Origin: Candidatus Nitrotoga sp. MKT
Lineage (GTDB): Bacteria; Pseudomonadota; Gammaproteobacteria; Burkholderiales; Gallionellaceae
Assembly: GCA_003402345.1 (NCBI GenBank)
Contig: QFXH01000005.1
Location: 1 to 64,000 of the forward strand
Length of the DNA: 64,000 nucleotides
Reading direction: 5' to 3'
This document shows positions 40,574 to 51,567 of the stretch, in pieces. A program made the position numbers and the translations under genes. Each line of letters begins with the position of its first letter. Position 1 is the stretch's first letter. The notes beneath the pieces were generated by a model. It saw only the letters and a list, made by a program, of their open reading frames with translations. It ran no database searches and was not told where the DNA came from.

Positions 40574-41950
40574 TCAGAATGGTAATTGTAGTTCTGGATT
40601 GGCATTCAGTAGTACACGGCGAAAATCTTGCTTAATTCTGGTTAGTGCTGTCTCATTATCTGCTTCAAAGCGCAATACAACTACCGGCGTTGTATTGCTG
40701 GATCGTATTAAGCCAAAACCGTCGGCATATTCCACGCGCAGGCCATCTATGGTGATAATGTCCTTTGCATCGGTAAATGTGGCATCCTTCAGCAGTTGTG
40801 TGATCAGTGCGTAATTTTCTCCTTCCTTTAGCTTAATTTGCAGTTCCGGTGTATTAATTGAATTGGGTAGGCCATTCAATAAGCTATTGGCATCTGACTG
40901 TTTGCTCAAGTATTCGAGCAAACGGGCACCTGCGTACAGGCCGTCATCGAAGCCATACCATCGTTCCTTGAAGAATACATGGCCACTCATTTCGCCTGCC
41001 AGCAATGCGCCACATTCCTTCATTTTTGCCTTGATGAAGGAATGGCCGGTTTTCCAGAGTGTAGGTTTACCACCGTGTTGTGTGATCCAGCCAAACAGCT
41101 TGCGCGTGGATTTAACGTCGAAGATAATTTCTGCGCCAGGATTGCGTGCCAATACATCGGCGGCGAACAGCATTAACTGCCTGTCCGGAAAAATAATATT
41201 GCCATTTTTAGTGACGACGCCCAAGCGGTCACCGTCACCGTCGAAGGCTAAGCCCAGTTCGCTATCATTGCTGGAGAGTGCATGAATCAAATCATGCAAA
41301 TTTTCCGGTTGTGAAGGATCAGGATGATGGTTAGGGAAGTTGCCATCCACTTCGCAAAACAGTTCCGTAACAGTACAGCCCAACTGGCGATACAAAGTGG
41401 CGGCAAAATCCCCAGCCACGCCATTGCCGCAATCGACCGTGATCTTCATGGGTCGTGCCAATTTGATGTCAGAAACGATGCGGGCAATATATACGGGGCC
41501 TATATCATATTGCGAATAAGCGCCCGCACCATGGCTCAGATTATTTTGCTCGATACGTGTCCGTAAAGCTTGTATGGTGTCACCGGAGAGCGTCTCGCCG
41601 CCCAGTACCATTTTTAGTCCATTGTAGTCGGGGGGATTGTGGCTACCGGTGATCATAACCGCAGAATGCGTGTCCAGGTGATAAGCCGCAAAATACACCA
41701 TGGGCGTGGCAACACGCCCAACATCAATGACGTTGATGCCGCTCTTCTGAATGCCACGTGCTAAAGCGGTGGCAAATTCCACACCAGACAGGCGTCCGTC
41801 GCGACCGATTGCGATCGTGTGCTGGCCGCGTGCTTTGGCTTCCGAGCCGATAGCGTGGCCAATAATCTCGATAATTTCCTGGGTCAGTGATTTACCGACA
41901 ATGCCGCGAATATCGTAGGCCTTGAAAATTTCTTTAGGTAAGTTTTGCAT
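40574..41950 (-). CDS. Phosphomannomutase/phosphoglucomutase
   Basis: Interconverts hexose 6- and 1-phosphates for exopolysaccharide and LPS precursors. The 458-residue protein has the phosphoserine loop TGSHNPPDYNG (S103), the metal loop DGDGDRLG, the sugar loop GEMSGHVFF, and a phosphate-binding RSSNTTPVVVLR near the C-terminus. This is the AlgC/ManB-type enzyme. No polysaccharide genes are adjacent. Confidence 0.94.
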   Translation of the reverse strand: MQNLPKEIFKAYDIRGIVGKSLTQEIIEIIGHAIGSEAKARGQHTIAIGRDGRLSGVEFATALARGIQKSGINVIDVGRVATPMVYFAAYHLDTHSAVMITGSHNPPDYNGLKMVLGGETLSGDTIQALRTRIEQNNLSHGAGAYSQYDIGPVYIARIVSDIKLARPMKITVDCGNGVAGDFAATLYRQLGCTVTELFCEVDGNFPNHHPDPSQPENLHDLIHALSSNDSELGLAFDGDGDRLGVVTKNGNIIFPDRQLMLFAADVLARNPGAEIIFDVKSTRKLFGWITQHGGKPTLWKTGHSFIKAKMKECGALLAGEMSGHVFFKERWYGFDDGLYAGARLLEYLSKQSDANSLLNGLPNSINTPELQIKLKEGENYALITQLLKDATFTDAKDIITIDGLRVEYADGFGLIRSSNTTPVVVLRFEADNETALTRIKQDFRRVLLNANPELQLPF

Positions 41951-42082
41951 GGTTTTACTCCATGGATTGGATAAGAATGTGGCATGACTCTACCAAGGGT
42001 CACGGAACAGAGTGAGAGAAAATGCTTGATCCTGATGTGATCAACTTAAAGCGCGCCATGATTTTGCGCCTAGCGGGAATTT

Positions 42083-42283
42083 TTAATGATGTCCTTTAGG
42101 TAACTCACCCTTGAACTTGTATAAAGTACCGCAATAGGGGCAGCGCGCTTCACCGACCTTCTCGACTGGGATGGCCACTCGGGGATGTGCATTCCATAGG
42201 CTCGTATTAGGCATGGGGCAATAAAGCGGCAAATCTGTGGCAGTCACTTCGATATAGCGTAGCTTGGCATGTTCGGTTTGCAT
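42083..42283 (-). CDS. Zinc-finger domain protein (zf-CHCC type)
   Basis: 66 residues from ATG 42283, which has AGGGAG 6 bases upstream; longer frames run into ilvE in another phase. The C-terminal half holds the CHCC finger (HPRVAIPVEKVGEARCPYC, with further conserved GTLYKFKG). Such proteins resemble the NDUFS6/zf-CHCC family. It starts 10 bases after the ilvE stop, a pairing frequent in Betaproteobacteria. Confidence 0.88.
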   Translation of the reverse strand: MQTEHAKLRYIEVTATDLPLYCPMPNTSLWNAHPRVAIPVEKVGEARCPYCGTLYKFKGELPKGHH

Positions 42284-42293
42284 ATAACTCCCT

Positions 42294-43214
42294 TTAAACG
42301 TGTGCCAACCAATCGGCATATTGCGGATTTTTTCCACTGACACAATCAAAAAACAGTGCTTGCAGGCGCGTTGTGATCGGACCGCGCGTACCATTGCCTA
42401 TAGTACGGTTATCTAGCTCACAGATCGGCGTAACTTCGGCCGCAGTACCCGTAAAGAAAGCCTCGTCAGCACAATATACTTCATCGCGTGTGATGCGTTT
42501 TTCGATCAGTTCTATACCAAGATCAGCCGCTAGCGTGATGATAGAGTCACGCGTGATGCCTTCCAGGCAGGAAGTCAGGTCTGGGGTATACAGCTTGCCT
42601 TTTTTCACAATGAAGATGTTCTCGCCCGCTCCTTCCGCCACATAACCATCCACGTCCAATAGCAGCGCCTCATCATAGCCATCGTGCGCTACTTCTTGAT
42701 GTGCCAGAATGGAATTGGTGTAAGTACCGACTGATTTTGAACGGCACATATTAATGTTTACGTGGTGGCGGGTGAAACTGGAGGTTTTTACACGAATACC
42801 TTTTTCCATTCCCTCTGCACCAAGATATGCGCCCCATGGCCAAGCCGCAACGGCAACGTGGGTACTAATAGCAGTGGCGGCGATACCCATAGCTTCCGAA
42901 CCATAAAACACAATGGGCCGAATATAACAGGACTCCAGATTGTTGGCGCGTACTACTTCACGTTGCGCCTCCATCAGGGTTTCTTTGTCGAAAGGCATCT
43001 TCATCTTGAAGATATAGGCTGAATTGAACAGGCGGTCGGTATGATCCTTAAGGCGGAAAATTGCCGTACCTTGTGTAGTCTTGTATGCACGCACACCTTC
43101 AAACACTCCCATGCCGTAGTGCAGTGTATGCGTCAATACGTGTGTTGTGGCATCTCGCCAAGGTACGAGTTTGCCGTCATACCAGATAAAGCCGTCGCGG
43201 TCAGCCATGGACAT
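42294..43214 (-). CDS. ilvE: Branched-chain amino acid aminotransferase
   Basis: Last step of valine, leucine and isoleucine synthesis. The 306-residue fold-type IV PLP enzyme has the HTLHYGMGVFEGVRAY start region, K160 in NMCRSKSVGTYTNSIL as the PLP lysine, and the EGAGENIFIV and EGITRDSI motifs that hold the cofactor. Two nearby ATGs (43214, 43208) are possible starts. Followed by the zinc-finger gene. Confidence 0.96.
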   Translation of the reverse strand: MSMADRDGFIWYDGKLVPWRDATTHVLTHTLHYGMGVFEGVRAYKTTQGTAIFRLKDHTDRLFNSAYIFKMKMPFDKETLMEAQREVVRANNLESCYIRPIVFYGSEAMGIAATAISTHVAVAAWPWGAYLGAEGMEKGIRVKTSSFTRHHVNINMCRSKSVGTYTNSILAHQEVAHDGYDEALLLDVDGYVAEGAGENIFIVKKGKLYTPDLTSCLEGITRDSIITLAADLGIELIEKRITRDEVYCADEAFFTGTAAEVTPICELDNRTIGNGTRGPITTRLQALFFDCVSGKNPQYADWLAHV

Positions 43215-43407
43215 GGTTGAATTTCCTTAAGAGTATTACAAAAACCGCAATTCTAACGTTTTCCGTGTACTTTATGAAGCAATAGTATTTTTCAAAAATG
43301 AAATTCAAAAAACGAGATTTCAGATGGTATTTTGAATTTGGCGAGCTTTCTACCATGCTGTAAGTTTAAAGATGGCTATAAATTGCCCCAAATTGACCTA
43401 ATGCATC

Positions 43408-44436
43408 CTAAGGCAGCAAAGGAATGTTGGTTAGCGCTGTCGTTTCGGGTAGGCCGAACATAATGTTCATATTTTGTATTGCCTGGCCGGCCGCACCTTT
43501 GACCAGATTGTCAATGACTGACAATACAACCACAGTATTACCTTGTTGTGGCCGGTGTACCGCGATACGGCAGCAATTTGCACCGCGTACAGTACGCGTT
43601 TCCGGATGGCTGCCGGCTGGCATTACATCCACAAATGTCTCATTGGCATAACGCTGCTCATATAGCGCTTGTAGGTCGGCATCACATTGTATGCGCGCAT
43701 ACAATGTGGCATGGATGCCACGTATCATTGGGGTAAGGTGTGGCACAAAGGTCAGCCCAATGTTCTGTTGTGCCGCTCGCGCGAGTCCTTGACTAATTTC
43801 TGGTAAATGGCGATGCCCAGATACACCATAAGCTTTGAAATTGTCCGCTACCTCGGAAAACATGATGCTAACCTCTGCCTTTCGCCCGGCGCCAGATACA
43901 CCTGATTTCGCGTCGGCAATCAAGCTGTTGCAATCTACAATCCCTGCTTCCAATAATGGAAGAAAACCGAGCTGCACAGCCGTTGGATAGCAACCTGGGT
44001 TGGCCACTAGCCGTGCATGCTTTATCTGCTCGCGGTTGCTCTCTGGCAAACCATATATTGCTTTAGGAATCAGATCGGGGCAGGCGTGGCTCATACCATA
44101 CCATTTTTCCCAAACCGCTACGTCTTGAATACGAAAGTCCGCCGCTAAATCTATTATCCGTACCCCTGCGTCGAGTAAAGCGCGGGCATGATGCATGGCA
44201 ATGCCATTGGGTGTGGCAAAAAATACCAGGTCACATTGGTCCAGATGTGCTTCATCTTGGTGGGTAAAACATAAATCTACATGGCCACGCAAGCTGGGAA
44301 ACATCTGGCTGACTGGCATTCCTTGGTCGGCACGCGAGGTAATGGCGGACAACTCTACTTGTGGATGTTGTGCTAGTAGCCGCAACAGCTCGACTCCCGT
44401 ATAACCTGTTCCTCCGACGATGCCAACTTTGATCAC
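43408..44436 (-). CDS. argC: N-acetyl-gamma-glutamyl-phosphate reductase
   Basis: NADPH-dependent third step of arginine synthesis. The 342-residue protein has the nucleotide motif [17 protein letters not shown] (5-21) and the catalytic cysteine C149 in [14 protein letters not shown], with the HRHLPEI histidine later. It lies downstream of rplM-rpsI as in many Betaproteobacteria, but a terminator and ~340 non-coding bases separate them. Confidence 0.97.
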   Translation of the reverse strand: MIKVGIVGGTGYTGVELLRLLAQHPQVELSAITSRADQGMPVSQMFPSLRGHVDLCFTHQDEAHLDQCDLVFFATPNGIAMHHARALLDAGVRIIDLAADFRIQDVAVWEKWYGMSHACPDLIPKAIYGLPESNREQIKHARLVANPGCYPTAVQLGFLPLLEAGIVDCNSLIADAKSGVSGAGRKAEVSIMFSEVADNFKAYGVSGHRHLPEISQGLARAAQQNIGLTFVPHLTPMIRGIHATLYARIQCDADLQALYEQRYANETFVDVMPAGSHPETRTVRGANCCRIAVHRPQQGNTVVVLSVIDNLVKGAAGQAIQNMNIMFGLPETTALTNIPLLP

Positions 44437-44778
44437 TTCTTTCCCCTATTTTGCGTTATCTATGGCAAATACATCGCAACAGCTATTCTTCCCATGAAGG
44501 CGGTCTATAGTGCCGTACCCATTCAGGATGCGACGAATCTAACCGCTTTATGGAAATTGAACCATGCCAGACTACTTTTTTCCAAATCAATTGAAATTTC
44601 GCCGCCACGAGGATGGAGGGTCAAAGATTGCAGCCTGTTCCGCGCGCACTCAAAATGTCAGGGCATTATTCCGGTTTATGAAGTGCTCAATTGTTTGCCA
44701 ACTATTTGTTTGATGAAATAATACAACGAAAATGAAAAACCGCCCAAAAGGCGGCTTTTCCAAACACTCCAAATATGC
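44437..44778. other. Intergenic region between argC and rpsI
   Basis: Apart from the terminator at 44735-44760, I see nothing certain. A 75-codon frame on the plus strand (44494-44721) has no recognisable motifs or good ribosome-binding site. Confidence 0.5.
44735..44760 (-). terminator. Terminator of the rplM-rpsI operon
   Basis: On the minus strand a GCCGCC / GGCGGT stem around a T-rich loop is followed by TTTTT, 19 bases past the rpsI stop. Confidence 0.82.
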
Positions 44779-45171
44779 TTAACGCTTGGAGAATTGCTTG
44801 CGGCGGCGCGCCTTGCGTAAACCAACTTTTTTACGCTCAACTTCACGCGCATCGCGGGTAACGAATCCAGCTTTACTCAACACCGGCTTGAAGCTTGCGT
44901 CAAAATCTATTAGGGCACGGGTGATACCATGGCGTACCGCCCCAGCCTGGCCAGATTCACCACCGCCACACACGTTTATCATAATGTCGAATTTGTTAAG
45001 CATGTCGGTCAGCTCTAGTGGCTGACGCACTATCATGCGGCCAGTTTCTCTCGAAAAAAATATATCAAGTGGTTTATCGTTGACCACGATATCGCCTTTG
45101 CCTGGTTTAATGAATACACGCGCTATCGCGCTCTTGCGGCGACCGGTGCCATAGTTGTAAGTCACACTCAT
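44779..45171 (-). CDS. rpsI: 30S ribosomal protein S9
   Basis: 130 residues with the family N-terminus [16 protein letters not shown] and the basic C-terminal tail [14 protein letters not shown] that reaches into the P site. Two bases separate it from rplM; the pair forms a conserved operon closed by a terminator. Confidence 0.98.
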   Translation of the reverse strand: MSVTYNYGTGRRKSAIARVFIKPGKGDIVVNDKPLDIFFSRETGRMIVRQPLELTDMLNKFDIMINVCGGGESGQAGAVRHGITRALIDFDASFKPVLSKAGFVTRDAREVERKKVGLRKARRRKQFSKR

Positions 45172-45173
45172 GA

Positions 45174-45611
45174 TTAAGCTTTCAATAGATCAATAGGTTT
45201 AGGTTGCTGCGCCGCATGTGGATGATCAGCACCCCCATAAATCTTAAGCTTACGCAACATAGCATAGCCTAAAGGGCCTTTTGGCAGCATACCTTTAACC
45301 GCTTTTTGCAGCACGCGGTCTGGGTGACGTTCTTGTAACTTGATAAAATTAGTTGTGTAAATCCCGCCAGGATAGCCAGTGTGACGGTGATAGACTTTGT
45401 CTTCCGCCTTGTTACCGGTAACACGCAGTTTTTCAGCGTTAACCACGACGATGAAATCACCCGTATCCACGTGCGGTGTATATATTGCCTTATGCTTACC
45501 GCGAAGACGGGCTGCAATTTGGCTAGCTAAACGACCTAAAATTTTGTCGGCAGCATCTACCAAATACCAGTCATGCTGGACTTCATGGGGCTTAGCTGAA
45601 AATGTTTTCAT
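45174..45611 (-). CDS. rplM: 50S ribosomal protein L13
   Basis: Early-assembly large-subunit protein. Started at MKTFSAKP (ATG 45611), which matches the family; the frame extends 21 residues further up without cause. Motifs: [25 protein letters not shown] and [10 protein letters not shown]. The leader upstream (45612-45800) may carry the operon promoter, but I cannot mark it. Confidence 0.97.
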   Translation of the reverse strand: MKTFSAKPHEVQHDWYLVDAADKILGRLASQIAARLRGKHKAIYTPHVDTGDFIVVVNAEKLRVTGNKAEDKVYHRHTGYPGGIYTTNFIKLQERHPDRVLQKAVKGMLPKGPLGYAMLRKLKIYGGADHPHAAQQPKPIDLLKA

Positions 45612-45818
45612 GGCACTTCCTAAAACAAAAATTAGTAAACTTCGAAGGGCGCGAATTTTATGCCAAAAGATCAACTTCTGTCAAATACATTCAATTCTTG
45701 GTTCCGGTACTAAGAATGGAGTGTTGTTTACATGACATGCTTTTTTTGGCGTTTTAAACTCAATCAAATCAATCGGCCAGGCAATTGATAATCTTGGTCT
45801 CTTAACAATAAAGCATTA

Positions 45819-47339
45819 TTACGGGTTAGCGGCTAGATCAAGGTCGAGCTGACTGACGTCATCGTCCGTATTTACCTTGCCATTTTCACGCGCCGTTTCA
45901 ATTGCATCGAGATACTCTAATGTAATATCTCCGGTGATGTAATCTCCATCAAAACATGAAGCGTCAAAATACTGAATATCCCGATTTGTCTTACGCACTG
46001 CCGTTTTGAGGTCATCGAGATCCTGATAAATCAATCTATCGGCACCGATTTCACGGCAAATTTCCTCATCACTGCGGCCGGTGGCAATCAGCTCTTTGCG
46101 GCTCGGCATGTCTATACCATACACATTAGGAAAACGCACCGGGGGTGCGGCGGAGGCGAAGTACACTTTGCGCGCCCCGGCATCACGCGCCATTTGAACA
46201 ATTTCACGGCTAGTGGTACCGCGTACGATGGAATCGTCTACCAACAAGACATTCTTACCCTTAAATTCCACGCTAATTGCATTTAATTTCTGGCGGACCG
46301 ATTTTTTCCGCATTGCCTGTCCCGGCATGATAAAGGTACGCCCAATATAACGATTTTTCACGAAACCTTCGCGAAACGAGATACCTAAACGATTAGCCAA
46401 TTGCAAGGCACTAGGACGGCTGGAATCGGGAATGGGAATAACGACATCAATGTCATGTTGCTGCCATTCGCGGGTAATTTTGTCGGCCAGGTTTTCACCC
46501 ATATTCAAGCGTGTCTCATATACCGAAATCCCATTAATTACCGAATCCGGACGCGCCAGATAAACATATTCAAAAATACATGGATTAAGTGTCGGATTTT
46601 CTGCACATTGTTGGCTATGAAGATTTCCATCAAAGTCAACAAATACCGATTCACCTGGTGCAATATCGCGGAGAAACTTAAAACCTAGCGTATCCAATGC
46701 CACACTTTCTGAAGCAATCAAATATTCCGTGCCATTTTCAGTTTGATGGCTACCTAATACCAGTGGCCGAATACCATAAACATCGCGGAACGCTAGCAGG
46801 CCATAACCCGCAATCATCGCCACCACTGCGTAAGCACCACGGCAACGACGATGTACCCCGGATACGGCGTCAAAGATGTTCTTAATGTCAAGACGATAAC
46901 GCATTGTGGAATTGGCTTGCAACTCGTGCGCAAGCACATTGAGTAGCACTTCCGAATCGGAATTGGTGTTTACGTGTCGCCTGTCTTCAAGAAATAATTC
47001 TTGCTGCAATTGTTCGGTATTGGTCAAGTTGCCGTTATGTCCAAGCACAATGCCGAATGGCGAGTTGACATAAAATGGCTGCGCTTCATTATGATCGATG
47101 GCGGAACCCGCAGTAGGGTAGCGTACATGGGCTATGCCCGCATTGCCGCGCAGTGCCCGCATGTTACGCGTCCGGAACACATCGCGTACTAGGCCATTAC
47201 CCTTGTGTAAGTGAAAGGTATTGCCTTCAATAGTGGCAATACCTGCGGCATCCTGCCCGCGATGCTGCAATACTAATAAGCCATCATATAGAACTTGATT
47301 GGCCGATGTTTGCGCGACAATGCCTAGAATGCCACACAT
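45819..47339 (-). CDS. purF: Amidophosphoribosyltransferase
   Basis: First committed step of purine synthesis. The 506-residue precursor starts MCGILGIV, giving the nucleophilic N-terminal cysteine of the glutaminase domain; no propeptide. The PRPP-binding loop [14 protein letters not shown] and the [13 protein letters not shown] region are in the C-terminal half. It follows cvpA by 16 bases in the standard folC-dedD-cvpA-purF operon. Confidence 0.98.
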   Translation of the reverse strand: MCGILGIVAQTSANQVLYDGLLVLQHRGQDAAGIATIEGNTFHLHKGNGLVRDVFRTRNMRALRGNAGIAHVRYPTAGSAIDHNEAQPFYVNSPFGIVLGHNGNLTNTEQLQQELFLEDRRHVNTNSDSEVLLNVLAHELQANSTMRYRLDIKNIFDAVSGVHRRCRGAYAVVAMIAGYGLLAFRDVYGIRPLVLGSHQTENGTEYLIASESVALDTLGFKFLRDIAPGESVFVDFDGNLHSQQCAENPTLNPCIFEYVYLARPDSVINGISVYETRLNMGENLADKITREWQQHDIDVVIPIPDSSRPSALQLANRLGISFREGFVKNRYIGRTFIMPGQAMRKKSVRQKLNAISVEFKGKNVLLVDDSIVRGTTSREIVQMARDAGARKVYFASAAPPVRFPNVYGIDMPSRKELIATGRSDEEICREIGADRLIYQDLDDLKTAVRKTNRDIQYFDASCFDGDYITGDITLEYLDAIETARENGKVNTDDDVSQLDLDLAANP

Positions 47340-47355
47340 GTTTTAACCCCAATAT

Positions 47356-47856
47356 TCATTTTTTCAATCCAAAATGCACACGGCGTGCCACGCTATCTGG
47401 CAACCATACTAAGCTAGCTAGAGCTATGCTTTCCAACGGTTTACTCAGCTTCGCTTCACGCCAAAATGGTTTCTGCGGCAAGTCAGTTACTCCCGCCAAC
47501 AGAACTAACATTAGCACTAACAACATGCCACGTAGCATGCCAAATAAACTGCCAAATAAACTGTCTATCCAACCGAGGCCAGTCGATTTGATTAATTTCG
47601 AAATCAACCATACCACGACACCACTGACGATTAAGGTAGCCACAAACAGTAAAACAAAAGCAACCGTGATTTTGATCGCATCCATTCCCAGCTCTATCGG
47701 CATTAACGCCGCTACATTAACTGCCTGCCAACGTGCCACTACATAAGCTACCACCCAACCGAACAGTGACAACACCTCATACACAAAACCGCGCCACCAT
47801 CCCAGCAACACCGACCATACGGCAATTATAATGACAGTATAATCAAACCAGGTCAT
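47356..47856 (-). CDS. cvpA: CvpA family membrane protein
   Basis: 166 residues with four membrane segments (for example FDYTVIIIAVWSVLLGWWRG and LLVLMLVLLAGV) and the family motif at the N-terminus. First linked to colicin V production, the family is more generally tied to envelope homeostasis. Two bases follow the stop of the SPOR protein gene. Confidence 0.93.
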   Translation of the reverse strand: MTWFDYTVIIIAVWSVLLGWWRGFVYEVLSLFGWVVAYVVARWQAVNVAALMPIELGMDAIKITVAFVLLFVATLIVSGVVVWLISKLIKSTGLGWIDSLFGSLFGMLRGMLLVLMLVLLAGVTDLPQKPFWREAKLSKPLESIALASLVWLPDSVARRVHFGLKK

Positions 47857-47858
47857 AC

Positions 47859-48479
47859 CTAATACGCTGGACTTACCGTCGGTTTCAGCCCTTGCGCTTC
47901 CAAGTTTTTGTACACATTATCCGCAGCTTCACGCGTCGCATAAGGACCGGCACGGACACGGGTTTTCTCGCCTACTTTCTCGGTGTAAACCTTGATATTT
48001 TGTTTGCTCAATTTTTTTTGCCATTGGTGCGCGGTGTCAGCATTGGCAAATGCGCCGACCTGCACCACAAAACCAGAGTGTGGTGGGGGCTGCTTATTCT
48101 CTCTGTGAATATCCCCAACTGACTTAACTTCAGGCTTGACTGGAGCAATTTTACTTTCAATCACTTGCGATGCCGTGACCACCCGATCTGTAACGACAGG
48201 CTGGCTGGGTATTGTTGAATCAGGAATAGCAACCGGTGAAGACGCCGCGGGAACGGAGACAGGCGCTGACGGCATATGCATATTAGGCATGAACTCACCT
48301 ACCTTATCTTTGTCCGGAATGCGCAACTCAATATCCTGGCCCCCTAATTTGGGTTCGCTATCCAACACCATGGGCAGCAGCACCACAATTACGATGACGA
48401 GTGCCACTGCGCCAATCAACCGACGTCTTGCCCGACGCTTCAGATTGATTTCGTCATCCATGAGTTGCTTTGTCATCAT
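47859..48479 (-). CDS. dedD: SPOR-domain protein, DedD-like
   Basis: 206 residues: short cytoplasmic N-terminus, one membrane segment (~21-41, LIGAVALVIVIVVLLPMVL), a proline/valine-rich linker, and a C-terminal SPOR domain (~130-206, FVVQVGAFANADTAHQWQKK ... RVRAGPYATREAADN) that binds denuded septal peptidoglycan. Start overlaps the folC stop by four bases. Helps recruit it to the division site in known family members. Confidence 0.93.
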   Translation of the reverse strand: MMTKQLMDDEINLKRRARRRLIGAVALVIVIVVLLPMVLDSEPKLGGQDIELRIPDKDKVGEFMPNMHMPSAPVSVPAASSPVAIPDSTIPSQPVVTDRVVTASQVIESKIAPVKPEVKSVGDIHRENKQPPPHSGFVVQVGAFANADTAHQWQKKLSKQNIKVYTEKVGEKTRVRAGPYATREAADNVYKNLEAQGLKPTVSPAY

Positions 48480-49825
48480 GATTCTCCGTGCAAATCAAAG
48501 CGTAGCGCAGACTGCGCACGCATCACCTCTGCTACTGTATAAAATGAACCAAACGCTATAATTCTATCATTTTCGACGGCCTCATTACAGGCATGCTGTA
48601 GCGCATCTGTTACCGTGACAAACGTCAACACAGCACTTTTCACCCCCTCGGCATATAACACTTTGGATAATTCCGTGGCCGTTGCACCGCGCGGCGCGGC
48701 TATGCCAGCCACTAGCCAGACATCCACTTGCTCCTTGAGCGCACGCGCAACACTGGCCATATCCTTGTCCTTAAGCATGGCGAACACGGCGAAAGTTTTG
48801 TGGCACGGCGGCAAATCGGCTAAATTTTGTGCCAGTGAGCGTGCCGCTTGGGGATTGTGTGCCACATCCAAAATCAGCATCGGCCTGCCGGGCACAATCT
48901 GAAAACGACCTGGCAGTACCACCTCGACCAAGCCGCGCCGCACCGCCGCCATATTCACTGGCAATTTATTCTTAAGCGCATCCAGCGCCGCTAATGCGGT
49001 ACTGGCATTGTGCAATTGGAATGCGCCACGCAAAGCAGGATAGGGCAAAGCACTGCGAGTGCCGCTCATACCATGATAATTCCACTGTTGCGCGCCTGCC
49101 GTAAAACTGAATTGCTCGCCCAGACACCACAACTGCGCGCCAATATGCTGCGCCTGCGCGCGAATTGTAGTGGGCACATCCCTATCGCCAAATACTGCTA
49201 CTTGCCCAACACGAAAAATCCCCGCCTTCTCAAATGCAATTTGTTCACGCGTATCACCAAGATATTCCATATGGTCCAAGTCTATGCTGGTAACCACCGC
49301 ACAATCATGGTCGAACACATTAACCGCATCCAGCCGTCCACCCAGACCCACTTCCAGTATCGCCACCTCTACCGCTTGATCGATAAAACATTGCATCGCA
49401 GCCAACGTCCCGAACTCAAAATAGGTTAACGAAATTTCTGATAATTCATCATTATCCAGCAAGCTGGCATTCCTATTTTGCAAGGGCAGAATAGCACGCG
49501 CCTGCTCTACCCGCTCGAATGCTGCGCACAGCATCGCATCACTGGCCTGTCGCTGGCCGATACGGACGCGCTCGTTGTAATCCAGCAAATGCGGCGAGGT
49601 ATAGCAGCCAACGCGATAACCCGCCGCGTGCAGCATGCTTTCAAGCATTGCGCACACTGAACCTTTACCGTTAGTACCGCCGACAACAATAACCGGAAAA
49701 GTTGGGTTAAATCCCAGCCGCTGTTTAACTTTTGCAACGCGCTCAAGACCCAGTTCAATAGCTTTGGGATGCTTGGTCTCAAGATAGGCGAGCCAGTCGC
49801 TCAATGCGCTATACTCACCTAACAT
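48476..49825 (-). CDS. folC: Bifunctional folylpolyglutamate/dihydrofolate synthase
   Basis: Adds glutamate to dihydropteroate and folates. From ATG 49825 (MLGEYSALSDWL) the product has 449 residues; a TTG at 49834 is also in frame. The P-loop VGGTNGKGSVCAMLE, the Mur-ligase-type EVGLGGRLDAVN, and DVAHNPQAARSLAQNL are present. First gene of folC-dedD-cvpA-purF. The accD gene that commonly precedes it is missing; SelO is upstream instead. Confidence 0.96.
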   Translation of the reverse strand: MLGEYSALSDWLAYLETKHPKAIELGLERVAKVKQRLGFNPTFPVIVVGGTNGKGSVCAMLESMLHAAGYRVGCYTSPHLLDYNERVRIGQRQASDAMLCAAFERVEQARAILPLQNRNASLLDNDELSEISLTYFEFGTLAAMQCFIDQAVEVAILEVGLGGRLDAVNVFDHDCAVVTSIDLDHMEYLGDTREQIAFEKAGIFRVGQVAVFGDRDVPTTIRAQAQHIGAQLWCLGEQFSFTAGAQQWNYHGMSGTRSALPYPALRGAFQLHNASTALAALDALKNKLPVNMAAVRRGLVEVVLPGRFQIVPGRPMLILDVAHNPQAARSLAQNLADLPPCHKTFAVFAMLKDKDMASVARALKEQVDVWLVAGIAAPRGATATELSKVLYAEGVKSAVLTFVTVTDALQHACNEAVENDRIIAFGSFYTVAEVMRAQSALRFDLHGES

Positions 49826-50020
49826 GGCGACCAACCTTTTGTTTTTTTGTGGATTTGTCTGGGAAATTTCTCATGCCGATATACGTGTGAACAATTTTAG
49901 CCGCAAACATTCGTCATCAGAAAACACGAAATATCTACTCTATTGGCCAAGCTTAAATTTCGGCTAAACTTCATGGTGTTGTTTTGGTAAGCTCAAAGCT
50001 GTGCGGGCAGCATCCATTCA

Positions 50021-51490
50021 TCAGGATGAACAGCTTACTACGACATGACGCGCCCAATCCGGTGCTGGCGCGGCATAATCTTCCATTTCTGGCTGCTCAT
50101 CGAAGGGTCTGCTAAGCAATGCGAGCAAGCGATCTACTTCCGAAAAATCGCGTTCCCGCTCAGCCAGGGCAATCGCACTTTGCGCCATGGAATTGCGCAG
50201 GATATATTTCGGGTTGGCCTTGTCCATGCGTGTTTTTCGCTCTTCGTCCGTTCCTGGCTCGCTTTGCAGGCGTGTACGATAAACATCGGCCCAAGCGTCG
50301 AACGCCGCCCGGTCGATGAATTGGTCGCGTAACTCGCTGTTTTTCTCATCCGGCGCGAATTTGAACAGGCCTAAACTGCGAAACAAATTGGTGTAATCCA
50401 GCTGGCTTGCGCGCATCATTTCCAGTAGTGGTGTAACGAGAGAAGCATCTTCTTTGCTGACGTTGGTTAGTCCCAGCTTCTTGCCCATTAATTCAGTATA
50501 GTATTTAAAGTATGTCGGCTCGTAATTTTCCAGGGCCGCTTGCGCTTCCTCTACTGCGATAATAGGCGTCAAAGCCTGCGCCAGACAAGCCAGGTTCCAC
50601 AAGCCGATTTGCGGCTGCTGATCAAAGGCGTAGCGTCCGCCATGGTCCGAGTGATTACAAACAAAAGCTGGGTCGTAGGTTTCCATGAAACCGAATGGGC
50701 CATAATCGAAAGTCAGCCCGAGGATCGACATATTGTCCGTATTCATTACGCCATGTGCGAAGCCGACAGCTTGCCATTTAGCCATCAGACTTGCGGTGCG
50801 CGTGATGACCTCATTCAAGAAACGCAAATACTTGTCCGGCGCATCGCTGATGTCCGGGAAATGCTTGGCAATAACATAATCAGCGAGCAAGGCGATCGGT
50901 TCGTGCTGATCCCTATAGGCGAAAACCTCAAACGAACCGAAACGCACATGCGACGGTGATAAACGCGTCACCACAGCGGCACTTTCGATAGTCTCACGGT
51001 ACACCTCTGCATCGCTGCCCACAATGCACAGAGCGCGGGAAGTAGGAATGCCCAAGCCATGCATCGCTTCTGAGCACAAATACTCACGAATGCTGGATCG
51101 CAGCACGGCACGTCCATCGCCTTCGCGCGAAAATGGTGTGATACCGGCCCCTTTTAATTGAATATCCCAATATTCTCCATCGCTGTTTTTTATCTCGCCA
51201 AGCAAAATTGCGCGTCCATCTCCCAGCTGTGGCACGAAGTAACCAAATTGGTGCCCGGCGTAGAGCATTGATAATGGTTCGCTACCGAGCAATAAACGGT
51301 TGCCGATAAAATACTCGGCAAAATCTGAGCGCTCACTTTCAGTTACATCCAAATTAATTAATTCGGCGGCACTCGCATTAAAACTAACCAAATAGGGGTG
51401 GGGCAAAGGTGTAGGGTTCAGGCGGCTATGAAAAATATCTGGTAGCCGAGAAAAGGTGTTGTCAAAATTCAATTGGTCAAGCTTGCCCAT
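50021..51490 (-). CDS. selO: Protein adenylyltransferase SelO (YdiU family)
   Basis: Pseudokinase-fold enzyme that transfers AMP from ATP to protein hydroxyls, linked to redox stress. The 489-residue protein has the GHQFGYFVPQLGDGRAILLG and QLKGAGITPFSREGDGRAVLRSS (split here: LKGAGITPFSR, EGDGRAVLRSS) stretches, HGVMNTDNMSI as catalytic-loop equivalent, and FDYGPFGFME for metal binding. It ends in VVVSCSS, so the redox-active C-terminal position is cysteine, not selenocysteine. Confidence 0.95.
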   Translation of the reverse strand: MGKLDQLNFDNTFSRLPDIFHSRLNPTPLPHPYLVSFNASAAELINLDVTESERSDFAEYFIGNRLLLGSEPLSMLYAGHQFGYFVPQLGDGRAILLGEIKNSDGEYWDIQLKGAGITPFSREGDGRAVLRSSIREYLCSEAMHGLGIPTSRALCIVGSDAEVYRETIESAAVVTRLSPSHVRFGSFEVFAYRDQHEPIALLADYVIAKHFPDISDAPDKYLRFLNEVITRTASLMAKWQAVGFAHGVMNTDNMSILGLTFDYGPFGFMETYDPAFVCNHSDHGGRYAFDQQPQIGLWNLACLAQALTPIIAVEEAQAALENYEPTYFKYYTELMGKKLGLTNVSKEDASLVTPLLEMMRASQLDYTNLFRSLGLFKFAPDEKNSELRDQFIDRAAFDAWADVYRTRLQSEPGTDEERKTRMDKANPKYILRNSMAQSAIALAERERDFSEVDRLLALLSRPFDEQPEMEDYAAPAPDWARHVVVSCSS

Positions 51491-51567
51491 AGTAATATTT
51501 TTATATTTAGTCGGCTAATTCAGTTTACTGTAACTCAGTGGCGTATGTGTGCCGTCCATGGAAAGCA

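Noticed and set aside
44494-44721. 75-codon plus-strand frame upstream of rpsI
   Set aside because: No ribosome-binding site, no motif, and it lies in what looks like spacer DNA before a terminator.
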